Part shown: piece after piece, positions 8,923 to 19,800 of the stretch
How positions within the stretch are numbered: position 1 is the stretch's first letter
How the letters are laid out: each line of letters begins with the position of its first letter
Assembly: GCA_015069415.1 (NCBI GenBank)
Contig: SVIQ01000002.1
Location: forward strand, 88,126-152,125
Length of the DNA: 64,000 nt
Source of the DNA: Clostridiales bacterium
Lineage (GTDB): Bacteria > Bacillota > Clostridia > Christensenellales > UBA1242
Direction: 5' to 3'
Notes under the pieces: model-generated
Databases searched by the model: none
Told to the model about the DNA's origin: nothing
What the model saw: only the letters and a program-made list of their open reading frames with translations
Program-made: the position numbers and the translations under genes

Positions 8923-10665
8923 ATGAAAAAGAATAATATTAAACAAGTGTTATCGAATTTAAATAAATATGTAAAACCGCACAGAACGGCGTTTATTTTG
9001 TCTATTGTTTTCGATCTTGCTGCTATTATTCTCAATATGATAATACCGGTATTTTCAGGTTATGCTATTGATGCAATGGTTACAACTGGAGCTGTTGAAA
9101 TTGTGAGATTAATTGAGTGTTTAGTAACTATTGGAGTTCTTGCTGTTGGAAGTACAATTTTTGATTGGCTTGGAAATTATAACATGAACATTTTAACTTA
9201 CAAAACTGGTCAATCTTTAAGAAGTGCAATTTATGAAAAATTGAATTATGTTCCTATTAAATTCATCGACAATAATTCTCATGGCGACATTATGAATACA
9301 ATGATCAACGACGTTGAAAATGTTACAGATGGATTTCTTGCAGGTTTTAAGTCGGTAGTATGTGGAATTTTCCAAATATTGACTGTAATGGTTATCATGT
9401 TTATTCTAAAATGGCAACTTGCATTAGTGGTAATATTTGTTGCACCGCTTTCACTGGTGTTTGCAATTCTTCTTACAAGAAAAAGTAAAAAACTTTATCG
9501 TGATAGAGTACAAATTCAAGGTAATTTGAGTGGTTACGCTGAAGAAATGATTACAAACATGAAAATCATAAAGGCGTTTAATAACGAAACTGAGAAGGTT
9601 GGAGATTTTGAAGAATACAATCAAAAATTAGGTAAATCAAGCGAGAAGGCATTATTTTATTCGTATTTAGCTCATCCTGCTAGTAGATTGTTTAATGGAA
9701 TTTTGTATGCGGCAGTTGTAGGTATGGGTGCGTATATGGCTACACAAGGACAGATTAAAATCGGTAGAATTTCATCGTTTTTAAGTTTTAGTGAAAATTA
9801 CACGGCTCCATTTAATGATATTACAAGCATATTTGCCGATTTAAATGTTGCGATTGCTAGTGCGGATAGAGTTTTCTCTTTAATTAATGAAGAAAAAGAA
9901 ATTGATGATAGTGCTCTTCCTGAAATGAAAAAATGTAATGGTGAAGTAAGTTTAAAAGATGTGGCATTTAGTTATGCTCCTTCATTTAAATTAATTGAGA
10001 ATTTAAATCTTGAAGTAAAAAACGGACAAAGAATTGCGATTGTTGGTCCGACAGGTTGTGGAAAAAGTACAATTATTAATTTGCTTATGAGATTTTATGA
10101 TGTAAACTCTGGAAGCATAAAAGTTAGTGGAAAAGATATTCGAAAAGTTAAAAGAAAATCATTTAGAAAATTTTATGGAATGGTTTTGCAAGAAAGCTGG
10201 TTGTACAACGCGAGTGTAAGAGACAATGTTGCTTACGGAAAACCCGATGCGACGATGGATGAAATAGTTGAAGCTTGTAAACTTGCTAATGCACATGCTT
10301 TTATTGAAAAATTGCCGAATGGATATGATACTATAATTACTGAAAGAGGCGATAATATTAGTGCTGGACAAAAACAATTATTGTGTATAGCTAGAATTAT
10401 GCTTTTAAAACCTCCTATGGTAATTTTAGATGAAGCGACTAGCAACATTGACACACGTACAGAAATGAAAATTCAAGAAGCTTTTAATGTCATGATGGAA
10501 GGTAAAACTTGTTTTATCGTTGCACACAGATTGTCGACGATTATGAATGCCGATGTAATTCTTGTAATGAACAAAGGAAACATTGTTGAAAAAGGAAAGC
10601 ATAAAGAATTGTTGGAAAAGAAAGGCTTTTATTATGAACTTTTCAATTCTCAATTTGGAAATTAA
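8923..10665 (+). CDS. ABC exporter half-transporter, catalytic-site subunit
   Basis: The 580-residue partner of the preceding subunit, with a six-helix membrane domain and an NBD. Walker A is GPTGCGKST (375-383), the Q-loop lies in MVLQESWLYN, and Walker B is VILDEA with the catalytic Glu504. The signature is altered to ISAGQ (479-483). The altered signature here pairs with the degenerate Walker B of subunit one, so each defect falls in the same composite ATP site. ATG at 8923 is chosen over an upstream in-frame ATG (8875) inside the first gene because AGGAGA (8914-8919) precedes it directly. The two genes are co-transcribed. Confidence 0.93.
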   Translation: MKKNNIKQVLSNLNKYVKPHRTAFILSIVFDLAAIILNMIIPVFSGYAIDAMVTTGAVEIVRLIECLVTIGVLAVGSTIFDWLGNYNMNILTYKTGQSLRSAIYEKLNYVPIKFIDNNSHGDIMNTMINDVENVTDGFLAGFKSVVCGIFQILTVMVIMFILKWQLALVVIFVAPLSLVFAILLTRKSKKLYRDRVQIQGNLSGYAEEMITNMKIIKAFNNETEKVGDFEEYNQKLGKSSEKALFYSYLAHPASRLFNGILYAAVVGMGAYMATQGQIKIGRISSFLSFSENYTAPFNDITSIFADLNVAIASADRVFSLINEEKEIDDSALPEMKKCNGEVSLKDVAFSYAPSFKLIENLNLEVKNGQRIAIVGPTGCGKSTIINLLMRFYDVNSGSIKVSGKDIRKVKRKSFRKFYGMVLQESWLYNASVRDNVAYGKPDATMDEIVEACKLANAHAFIEKLPNGYDTIITERGDNISAGQKQLLCIARIMLLKPPMVILDEATSNIDTRTEMKIQEAFNVMMEGKTCFIVAHRLSTIMNADVILVMNKGNIVEKGKHKELLEKKGFYYELFNSQFGN

Positions 10666-10690
10666 AAGAAGATTTAGGTCTTCTTTTTTA
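10664..10690 (+). terminator. Rho-independent terminator after the ABC pair
   Basis: Stem AAAAGAAGA / TCTTCTTTT with loop TTTAGG and trailing Ts; it overlaps the stop codon of the second subunit. Confidence 0.85.
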
Positions 10691-10697
10691 TTTGGCA

Positions 10698-10726
10698 TTG
10701 ACAAGATGAAAAAGTTGTGCTATATT
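10698..10726 (+). promoter_or_regulatory. SigA-type promoter for the 115-residue gene
   Basis: TTGACA, 17-base spacer, TATATT, followed by GGAG 7 bases ahead of the ATG at 10743. Confidence 0.8.
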
Positions 10727-10742
10727 AAATTCGGAGATAATT

Positions 10743-11090
10743 ATGGCAAGAAGATTAGTGAAGTATGATGGATGTTACCATCTTTTGGGTAAAAGAGAAT
10801 ATGCTGAATATCAAGATAGAAAACGTCAAATTGGAATAGTTGACATTGACGATGAAAAGTTTATTCAAAAAACTCTAATTAGTAAAATCTTGAGAAAAAG
10901 ATTATTTTCAGTTTATAAAAGACTTTGTTCTGCTTGTGACTGGATTGAAATGGAGTATTACCATGCAAATGAAATTGTACAACTTGATGATGTTGACGAT
11001 GTGAAAAATGCAATTAAAGAAGCATATTCCTCATTGTTTAAATGTTCATGTAAAGAAAAAGTTGATGAAATTTATGATCCTGTAGACTAA
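10743..11090 (+). CDS. hypothetical protein, 115 residues
   Basis: I do not recognise this protein. It is short, soluble and charged, with a basic middle (KILRKRLFSVYKRL) and an acidic C-terminus. It has Cys60 and Cys63 in LCSACDW and Cys98 and Cys100 in KCSCKE, four cysteines that could form a metal site, but the spacing matches no named family I know. A consensus promoter, a good ribosome binding site and a perfect terminator on both sides make it a convincing monocistronic gene. Confidence 0.75.
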   Translation: MARRLVKYDGCYHLLGKREYAEYQDRKRQIGIVDIDDEKFIQKTLISKILRKRLFSVYKRLCSACDWIEMEYYHANEIVQLDDVDDVKNAIKEAYSSLFKCSCKEKVDEIYDPVD

Positions 11091-11118
11091 AAAATGACAG
11101 TTTTCTGTCATTTTTTAA
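11089..11118 (+). terminator. Rho-independent terminator
   Basis: A perfect 12-bp stem (AAAAAATGACAG / CTGTCATTTTTT) with a TTTT loop, starting in the stop codon. Confidence 0.9.
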
Positions 11119-11223
11119 TTTAATTAATGTTAAATTTATATTTTGATTTAATGTGTTTAATTTGTAAAAATAATTAAAATATTAAAAAATATAGATAAAA
11201 TCACTAAAAATAATGCAAAATAT

Positions 11224-12309
11224 TTAAATTTTTAGATAATTTTGAATAATTTTTTTATTATTTTTCAATCTTTCGTTGTTTGGTTCAAAGTTTAGCGCTT
11301 GAGATATATAGTAAAAAGATTTATCATATTTTTTTAATTCGAAGTAACATAAAGATAAATAATCATATGGTATACTTCCCCAACAAACGGGAGAAGAGAT
11401 ATAATTTAATTCTTTATTTTTTATTTTTAACATTTCTTCAAAAATAAATGCAGATTTTAAATAATCTTTTTGTTCGTAATAAAATGTGGCTAATTGAAAG
11501 TAACTTTCTCTCATATTTGAACATTCAAGAATTGAGAGTAATAGATATTTTTCTTGGTTTTCTTTATCTTCCTTTTTAGAATAACAATTAGCAATATATC
11601 TAAGACTTGCGCTTCGTTCTGCGTCCCATTTTGCAGATGGGAGAGATAAATGGTGAAGTAAAGTAGTAATCGCTTTGTTGTAATCTCCGTGGAACATATA
11701 TTCACGTCCCAAATAATGCATGTTGCGGTCATCTGTAGGATCTTCCTTTACGGATAATTCTAAAAGAGGTAAATATGAACTTCTAGATTTTGTAACGTCG
11801 GCTAAATGATTTACTTGAATGGTTGGAACGTCTATTGTTTCGTAATTTTGGTTTTTAATTGGCACTAAAATTTCATGGACTGGATGTTTCCATGTAAATT
11901 CTTTATTTTTATGGATTTTGTCGGCCATAAAAACTATTCCTTCGCTTCCGTCTTCGTTGAAGTTCCATGTGTAACGATATCTCATTCTGCTGGTGCTTTC
12001 TTTCCAATTATTTTTTATTTTTTCAGCCCAGCCGGATTCAAAAACTTCGTCAATATCAATACATACGAGAATGTCGGCGTCCTCTGGAACGAGTTTTAAA
12101 CTGTCGTTTCTTGCCGTGTCAAATCTGAATTGTTTATATATTTTTTGTTCGGTAATTACACCTAGTTCTTTAAATTTTTCGAATGTTCCGTCTGTGCTTC
12201 CTGTGTCTAAAACGCAAATATAATCAGCTTCTTTTACTGAATTAAACCAACGTTCGACAAATTTAATTTCATTCTTACTAATAGCATAAACGCAAATTTT
12301 TTTATCCAT
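11224..12309 (-). CDS. family 2 glycosyltransferase with C-terminal TPR repeats
   Basis: A 361-residue cytoplasmic protein. The N-terminal half is a GT2 (GT-A fold) domain: MDKKICVYAISKNE start, LDTGSTDGT (34-42), FRFDTARNDS, and the metal-binding DxD in CIDIDEVF (Asp85 and Asp87). The C-terminal part (about 190-350) has TPR-like helical repeats around YHGDYNKA, YEQKDYLKS and FELKKYDKS. This GT2-TPR architecture is common among glycosyltransferases of cell-surface glycans and glycoproteins. The gene stands alone; neither a clear Shine-Dalgarno nor a clear -10 box can be placed, so its expression signals are uncertain. Confidence 0.88.
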   Translation of the reverse strand: MDKKICVYAISKNEIKFVERWFNSVKEADYICVLDTGSTDGTFEKFKELGVITEQKIYKQFRFDTARNDSLKLVPEDADILVCIDIDEVFESGWAEKIKNNWKESTSRMRYRYTWNFNEDGSEGIVFMADKIHKNKEFTWKHPVHEILVPIKNQNYETIDVPTIQVNHLADVTKSRSSYLPLLELSVKEDPTDDRNMHYLGREYMFHGDYNKAITTLLHHLSLPSAKWDAERSASLRYIANCYSKKEDKENQEKYLLLSILECSNMRESYFQLATFYYEQKDYLKSAFIFEEMLKIKNKELNYISSPVCWGSIPYDYLSLCYFELKKYDKSFYYISQALNFEPNNERLKNNKKIIQNYLKI

Positions 12310-12428
12310 ATTAGTAAATATTTATGAAAAATTATGAAAAAATGTGTAAAAATATGCAAATTTTATAAAAAAATAATAAAATTTTAAATAAAATAAAAAA
12401 TTTAATAAAATTTTAATATATGTTTTAT

Positions 12429-12456
12429 TTGACAAAAATATTAAATTTGATATAAT
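12429..12456 (+). promoter_or_regulatory. strong SigA-type promoter, predicted leaderless
   Basis: TTGACA, 16-base spacer, TATAAT, then only 7 bases to the ATG at 12464. Confidence 0.78.
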
Positions 12457-12463
12457 AAATTTT

Positions 12464-13141
12464 ATGGAAAATATATCGCAAGAAAAATATGAAGAATTAA
12501 TTCATGAGTTGTATGTTTGTTTGTGTAAGGATATGGAAATATCTCCAGATTTAACAATTAATATTTTGAGAAAAAGAGCGTTTGTCGCTGTTATGGTGTC
12601 GTCTAGAATGTTGGGTGAATTTGATGAAAATATTAATTCATTATATGACTCAGTTTTGAATTACGAAAGTGTAAAACGTGGAATTGTTAAGCTTGAAGAT
12701 ATTAAATTTAAAAAGAATATGGGTTTTGTTATTGCTGATCCGTTTGTTTTTGATGTTGATGTGTTAGTTATGTTTGAGAAAAATTTAAATCCGACTTCTG
12801 ACATGTTGAATGAATTGTTTTTAAGATCTGGAATTAAAACTAAGGAAGAATTATTTTCAATTTTAAAAAGAGATAACTATTTAGAAAAGAAATTAATTCC
12901 TTATATTGTCGACGGAGGCGCAATACCTTCTAAAAAAATTGCAGTTATATTAGTTGATGATATTATTAAAGAAAGTCTTATTCAATGTGCTAAATATTTA
13001 TTTGATGAGATTAAAGAAATCAAAAGTGTAGCATTTGTTTTGCCAAAAGGTTGTAATGAAAAGATATTTACAAAAACGCTAGGCAAGTGTTGTAAAAAAA
13101 TATCTAAAAAAATAAAATGTATATTTATTGAAAATTTATAA
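12464..13141 (+). CDS. hypothetical protein, 225 residues
   Basis: Not recognised. It is a soluble mixed alpha/beta protein. The C-terminal half reads like an alternating fold: VDGGAIPSKKIAVILVDD, then a helix, then SVAFVLPKG and KCIFIE, which could be three parallel strands with Gly-rich turns. There is no signal peptide. It has a near-consensus promoter whose -10 lies 7 bases from the start codon and lacks a Shine-Dalgarno. It is closed by a terminator shared with the convergent gene at 13196. A regulatory or housekeeping role is possible but nothing in the neighbours indicates which. Confidence 0.75.
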   Translation: MENISQEKYEELIHELYVCLCKDMEISPDLTINILRKRAFVAVMVSSRMLGEFDENINSLYDSVLNYESVKRGIVKLEDIKFKKNMGFVIADPFVFDVDVLVMFEKNLNPTSDMLNELFLRSGIKTKEELFSILKRDNYLEKKLIPYIVDGGAIPSKKIAVILVDDIIKESLIQCAKYLFDEIKEIKSVAFVLPKGCNEKIFTKTLGKCCKKISKKIKCIFIENL

Positions 13142-13161
13142 AATTATAAAAAAAATAATGC

Positions 13162-13189
13162 AAAAATCATGATTTTTCATGATTTTTTT
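13162..13189. terminator. bidirectional Rho-independent terminator
   Basis: An 11-bp stem (AAAAATCATGA / TCATGATTTTT) with loop TTTT, with As before and Ts after, placed between two convergent genes. Confidence 0.85.
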
Positions 13190-13195
13190 GTATTT

Positions 13196-13657
13196 TTACA
13201 TAAATTTGTAAAATTTTATATTTAATTGAGACAATGTTTCGTGAAGTGCTTTTTGACAAGACGACAAAGATTTTATGGTTTTTAATATGTAAAATTTGGT
13301 GTTTTCTTTTAATTCCTCTTTGTGCCATGATAATAATTTATCTATGCACAAATCTAAATTATATAGCAATTGAAAAATATTAAAATTTTTCGGTTGGTGA
13401 ATGGTTTTTTCTTTTTTGTTCGAAATTAATGATATGTTTTCAATTAGGGAAATGAGTGTAGGTTTTATTTCTTCAATTTTTAATAATAATTTTTTATTTA
13501 AATTTGAATTGGCTCCTAAACAAATATTGATGCTTTCATGGAGGTGGGATAAACAAAAAGAAATAATGGTATTTTTGTCTATTGAAAAATTATTATAAAA
13601 ATTATTCATTAATTTTAATTCGTCGTCATTCGGAAGTGAAAAATCGTCATATTTCAT
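13196..13657 (-). CDS. hypothetical all-helical protein, 153 residues
   Basis: Not recognised. It is predicted to be almost wholly alpha-helical, with four amphipathic segments suggesting a four-helix bundle, and it contains no signal peptide or membrane helix. Base composition and Lys/Asn/Ile-rich usage match the neighbours, and the gene ends at a bidirectional terminator, both in favour of it being real. There is no Shine-Dalgarno before the ATG; a TAAAAT box lies 5 bases upstream, so it may be another leaderless gene. Confidence is moderate because no family resemblance supports it. Confidence 0.55.
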   Translation of the reverse strand: MKYDDFSLPNDDELKLMNNFYNNFSIDKNTIISFCLSHLHESINICLGANSNLNKKLLLKIEEIKPTLISLIENISLISNKKEKTIHQPKNFNIFQLLYNLDLCIDKLLSWHKEELKENTKFYILKTIKSLSSCQKALHETLSQLNIKFYKFM

Positions 13658-13770
13658 ATGCTATTTTATGAAAAATAAAAATTATTTAGAATTAAAATTA
13701 TTAACTATTATTTTGAAATAAAAAATAAAAATATAATATTAAAAAAATAACAAAAAGTTTTAATAATTAT

Positions 13771-13799
13771 TTGATAATTATTTTTATATGTGGTAAAAT
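13771..13799 (+). promoter_or_regulatory. promoter of the SipW surface-protein operon
   Basis: TTGATA, 17-base spacer, TAAAAT; followed by AGGGG ahead of the ATG at 13833. No internal terminator is seen until 27877, so this promoter would drive a transcript of about 14 kb. Confidence 0.65.
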
Positions 13800-13832
13800 A
13801 TTTTTAAGAATAAAGTCATTTTAGGGGTAAAA

Positions 13833-16800
13833 ATGTCAAAACGAATATTCAAAAGATTAATCCTTGCGATTATGATTACATTGACTTCAATAATTGTTCT
13901 TGGCTGTAAAAGTAATAAAGTAGCAGTCAAAGATATTTATTTCGATGAACCTGAAAAAATTGTTTTACTTGTTGGTGAAGAGTATACTCCTAAAGTTTCT
14001 ATTAGTCCAACTTATGCAACAAATAAAAATTATTTTCTTACTAGTTTAAAAGAAACTGTTGTAAAAGTTCAAAATGATAAGATTGTGGCTCTGTCTGGCG
14101 GAGATGCTATGATTAGGGTGACAAGTGAAGATAAAAAGAAATTGCAAGACATAATGACTGTGTCGGTAGTTGATGAAATTGAAACTCTTCAAACTCCAGT
14201 GTCTTTAAGATACGATAGTGCTAATCAAATGATAGGTTTCAATGCTGTTAACAATGCTGTTAAATATATTTTAGAAATTGATGGTGAAGAAATTGATTTG
14301 GGTAACAGTACTAGTTACAGTTTGTCGAAATATGCTGTGAATCATCAGGCGTATGATAAGATGTTGAATGTTAGAGTAAAGGCTATTGCTCCAAGCTATA
14401 CCAAAGCTTATGAAAATTCACCTTACTGTGAAATGGTTTCATTTTACCAGAATTCGTCGGTAGAAAATGCTAAAGTCCAAGGTGGAGTGTTGACATTTGA
14501 TAAAAAAGAAGGAACTGTTAGCAACATTTATCTAAATGACACGCTTTATATTGAAGGGACTAATGCTAATCAGATAGATTTAACCGGGTTAGATCCAAGA
14601 TTTGCGGGAACAAATATTTCTGTTAAGGTAAAGGCATATCTTTCAAATAAAGATGAGAATGACGGTTATTTTATGTCTCAAGAGGTGTCTGTTCCTACTT
14701 ATTGTTTAGAAATTCCAAGTCTGACTGTTGATGGTGCGATAATTAGTTGGCAAAACATTTCAAAATCTTCGAATTATAAAATTTCGATAGATAACAATGA
14801 TTATGTCTCAAAAACAAACTATATAGATTTGAGTGAAGAGAAATTCAATTGGTTAGTGTTTAGAGATACTGGATATGTTGCATTTGTTGACACAGTTCTT
14901 GTTTCTGAGTCTGAAAATATAATTAAGACTAGTGCAAGAAGTAGTATCTCTTTCAATAGGTTTACAGCTCCTGAAGTTTCGCTTAGTGGTCAAAATGTTA
15001 ATTTTACAACAACAAATGCTAATTTGTATTCGGTAACGCTAACAAGTGCTAATATGACATATACTGCTACGACATCTAATACATATTTTAATTTGGGAGG
15101 ATATGAATCAGATAGAAATTATACTTTGTCGGTTAAAGCAAATGGTAAAGATATAAATGGTACTTATTTTATTTCTTCTCCATTGGTTACAAAAGAATTT
15201 AAGAAACAAGACGATCCTAATTTGTCGGTTGAAAATTATTTAGTAAAATTTAACGAAGATGTACAAGACGATTATCTTTTAACGATTGATGACAAGGATT
15301 TTGGGATAATTAATAATGATTATGATTTAAGTCCATTTGTGTTTGAAAAAGGAAATCATGTTTTGGCGCTAACCCATTTGGGAAATTATGAAGATGAGAA
15401 GCCTTCGATTGATTCAAATACAATTGTTTGGAATTTTGCTCAACTTGCAAAAGTAGAAAGAAAAAATATAGCTATTTCAAATTCGATATTTAATTTGACT
15501 AGCGATGAAGTAAATATTGTCAATAATGCAAAACAAATAATTATCACGAGAACTGAAGACGATGAAGAAAAGTTTACAACAGAAGAATTAAATTTTGCAT
15601 ATAATACAGCTCGAATAAATGATGAAAATTATCTTGAGTCGGGAAAATATTACACAACAGTGCAAGTAATCGGAGATGGCTCTAGAACGTTCTCATACAG
15701 AGAAAAGGTCGACGATGTCATGACTGTAGTTGATTGTGCGAAAGTGGAATTTGAGGTTTTAAGAGCTCCGGTTTTAAATTACGAAGTTCCAAGTCCTGAA
15801 AATCCTGGTTATACAAATACAATTTATTTTGATGCAATAGACAATGCTGTTAGGTATAATTTGAGAAGAAACGGGCTTACTCCTCCGGGGTACAATGAAA
15901 GCTCAACAAGATTTTCTTATGCTGTAAAAGACGGCGAACAAGTTGATTATCTTGTAAAAGCATGCGGAGACGGTGTTCATTTCTTAGATTCATGCGATTC
16001 AAATCTTGTTTCATTGAGATCTTTGGTGGCTCCAAGAATCGGATTTGATAATGTTACTAATTCATTGTATTTAGTAGAAGAATCCGAGCCGAATTATGGT
16101 GTTGGTGGATATTGGCTTACATATAATGGATATATTTCTTCATGTAAATTGGGTCAAGATATTTATGAAACAATGCCAATTGTTGCAAATCAAAATAATT
16201 TGGTTGGAGCAAGAGCATTCACAATAGATCAAACCGAAGACAACGATACAGTTTGGGCTCCTCAGGGTATTTACTTTATTGCGTCCGGAGATTCTGAATC
16301 TTTGAATATTTCAAGAATAGATTCACAGACTTTGGTTAGTGTTGAAAATGTTAGCAATAATTTAGATTACCATGACAATTTAATTCTTCAACCAAGCCAT
16401 GGTAGAGAATATAACTTAAGATTAAAAATTGAAGTTGATTCAGTAGTTTATAATTTTGAAACTGTACAAGGAACAAGAGTTCTTCGTTGCGATACATGCT
16501 TAAAAAATCATGCAGGGGAGCATGATGAAGCTTGTTACGAAATAAATTACAGTTATGATTACGCTGGTAAATACTACATTCCTCTTTTAAATAGTATGTT
16601 TGATTCTATTGTTCCAAATGAGGAATTTAAAAACGTTTTAGTAAATGTTGAATATTTTGATGCTCCTGGAACAATGAATGCAAAAAGTGGTTTTTGGACT
16701 CAAAATGTTGAGTTAAAGTTTACAAATCAAACAGTTCTTGAAAGAAGAAATCAAGATATTGTAATTAAAAATATTGATGCGGACAGAGATTATTCTAATT

Positions 16801-19800
16801 TTGCATTGCTTTTAAATGGCGACAATTTAATGATGCTAGATGAGACATGTGAAAAGAAAGAAAATGAAATCTTTGTAAGCATGGACAAGATTTACGAAGC
16901 TTTGGGAGATAAGTTTGTAGAGACTAATTCAATTTGTGCTGTTACTATTAATAATTTGGATGAAAAAACAATTTCAAGAAAAAGTGAACCAATTTATTTT
17001 GAGATTTATAAAACAGTCGATTTAACAACGTCTAAAGATAATTCTACTGATGATAATTCTGTAAAAATTACATTTGCAACAGAATTTACAGAATATGAAA
17101 AAGATTATTATTTGATAATTCAAGATGAATTAGAAAATTTTGAAATCTTGTCTTACTCTCATCCTGAAATGCAAGCTGAAAATAGACAAGTTGTTGTAAA
17201 TTTAGATGAGCAATTAACTAAACTTAAAGAAGAAAAAAGCTTGACATTCGGTAAAAATCTGTCAATTTCTATTATGGTAACAAGTAATGGAAATTACGTA
17301 AAAGACGACAAAACTATTTATGTTTACAATTCAAGGATTTCAGCTCCTTTAACATATGTAATGGTTGATGAAGCTACAGAAGTATCTTCTGTTGGTGGAA
17401 TTTTAACATTTGCGGAAAAATCTAATGTTACTGGATATGAAATTTATCGCTTAGTGGATGGAATTTATAAAAAGGAAAATATTGGATTAATTCCGGCAGT
17501 TGATGGATTTGTAAGATATGATTTAAATACGCTTGCTGGAACACAAAGAATTAAAATTAAATCAGTGGCTTCGACTGTTTACGAAATGGGTGGATACACC
17601 AACTCATTCTTGACAGACGAAATACTTGTTACAAAATTGGAAAGTCCAATTGTGAATTTAGAGCATGGTGAATTTGTTTTAAGCATGTCTGTTGAGGGTG
17701 CTAGCAAATTTAAGACATTAATGCTTGATGATAGTGTGAATTTGTTTGTACAAGTAAAAAATGCAACATACAATAAAGAAATTACAGTGAATTTGAAAGA
17801 ATTGACGACTGGATGCGGAGTTGTTTATTATGAAGATGACAGTTCCAATATCCTTGCAATTGATCCATATTTAATAATGAATTATGGAATTGAAAACATT
17901 GTTAATGAAGAAATCAAATTCGCATTCCTAATTGATTGTGCAAATACTATAGATGATTCACTTTATATAAATAGCAATCTTTCAAGTGCGTCTTTTGCGG
18001 GATTGTTTGCTCCGTCTAATATAACCAAAACAACATTTGATTTGGGTAGTGGAGAATATGTTGAATTCATGGCGTGGACTCCTAGTGAAAAGAATAAAAA
18101 CATTGAAGTTGGTTACGTGTTTAGATTGAGCTATAGAGATAATGTGTACTATTCAAATGACTCAGCTTTAAAATATTTAGACAATGGAGTGTTCAAATCT
18201 TACGGAAAATACATTGAATCAAATGCTAATGTTCCTTTCCCTTATGCTTATGATAAAGATAGAAACGGATATATTAATCCGTCTGAAATTTTAGTCGATG
18301 GATTGTATTCGGTAATGGTTAAATCTGTTCCTATATTAAATGCTGAAAATTATTGTGCTTCTAAGTACTCAGAATCATGGCAATTTGAAATTTTGCCTTC
18401 TCCAGTTATTCGTGTAGAAAATGGTCAAATTACATGGGATAAAGTTACAAATGCAAGTGAATACTCTTTGGTTGTAACGGATGTGGAAACTTCTGCAGTT
18501 AGCGATCTTACTATTTATGATTCTACAGAAAATGTTGTAGTTGTAAATGATGAAAGTTTGTTTACTGATGGAAAACTTTACACAGTTACAGTTCAAGCTA
18601 AAAACACTAAAGATACAAATATTTTAAACGGCAGATTGAGTGAAGAGTTTTATGCTTACAAACTTTCAAACGAAGATACTTCAGCGTACATTGACGACGG
18701 AAATTTATTTGTTGTAACGAATATTTATCACAGTAAAATGATAATAGAATTCGAGTTTTCAACAGATTCAACTAAAAAACAATCTGTAATCTTTGATGCT
18801 AGCGCGATTGCTTTACAGAATTTAAATGCGTTCAAAGTTTCAAATAATGTAACTAATTTAATAAATACAACATTAGAACAAAGAAATGATTTAAAAGAAA
18901 ATTCTGTTTACAAAGTCAAAATTAACAATAATGAAATTTTACCTTTAATAGAAGGTCAGAACTACAAAATTAATGTAAAATTAATAGGTAACAATGACAA
19001 TTCATTCGCTTTGTTGAATTCGTCAGTAAATGAAAATGTTTCTTCGTTGATGGCTGGTAAATTGACAGCTGAAAACATTTACACAGTAAATAATGGTTCG
19101 GTAACGTTTAAAAAGCCTACAACTACGGCATCTCTAAAGTACAAAATTAATGATACTGAAGATGAAATTTTGAACAATAGTGGAATTTTCAAAATTAAAA
19201 TCAAAAGAAATGATTCTGAGGATGTGATTTATGCAATAGATTACTCAGTACTTGATGAATCAAATTCTAAATTTGTGAAACAAGACGTCGGAAGTTTGTG
19301 GGGTTACTACTTATTTACAGATTCTAAAGGTAATAATGTTTATTTCAATATATTTAAAAATAATACAATAAATTTAAACTCTTACAGCGAGATTAAATAC
19401 TACTTGAACGACTATAATGCTGATTACAATTTAATAGGTACTGGCGAAAGCGTAACTATTGATTTGGAACAAGGTGGATCATTTGGATTTACTTTTGCTC
19501 TTGTTGGAGGAGATGTTGATTCTGACATTGGTTATTTAACTTCTAACGAAAGAGAAACAAACACATTTACTCGTTACAAGATGAATGAAGTTTCGGCTCA
19601 CAATGGTAAATTTAAATTCTTAGATTTGTACGATGAAACATTGCAAGACGTACCAGTTTACAAATTAACAACAAATCCTTTAAATGTTGAGGAATATACA
19701 AATATTTATTTGTATTATCCAAGCTTTACTGAGGAAGAAGTAAAAGAGTATATTGGGGACAATTTTGCACATTATGTGGAAATCTCACAAGATATGCACC

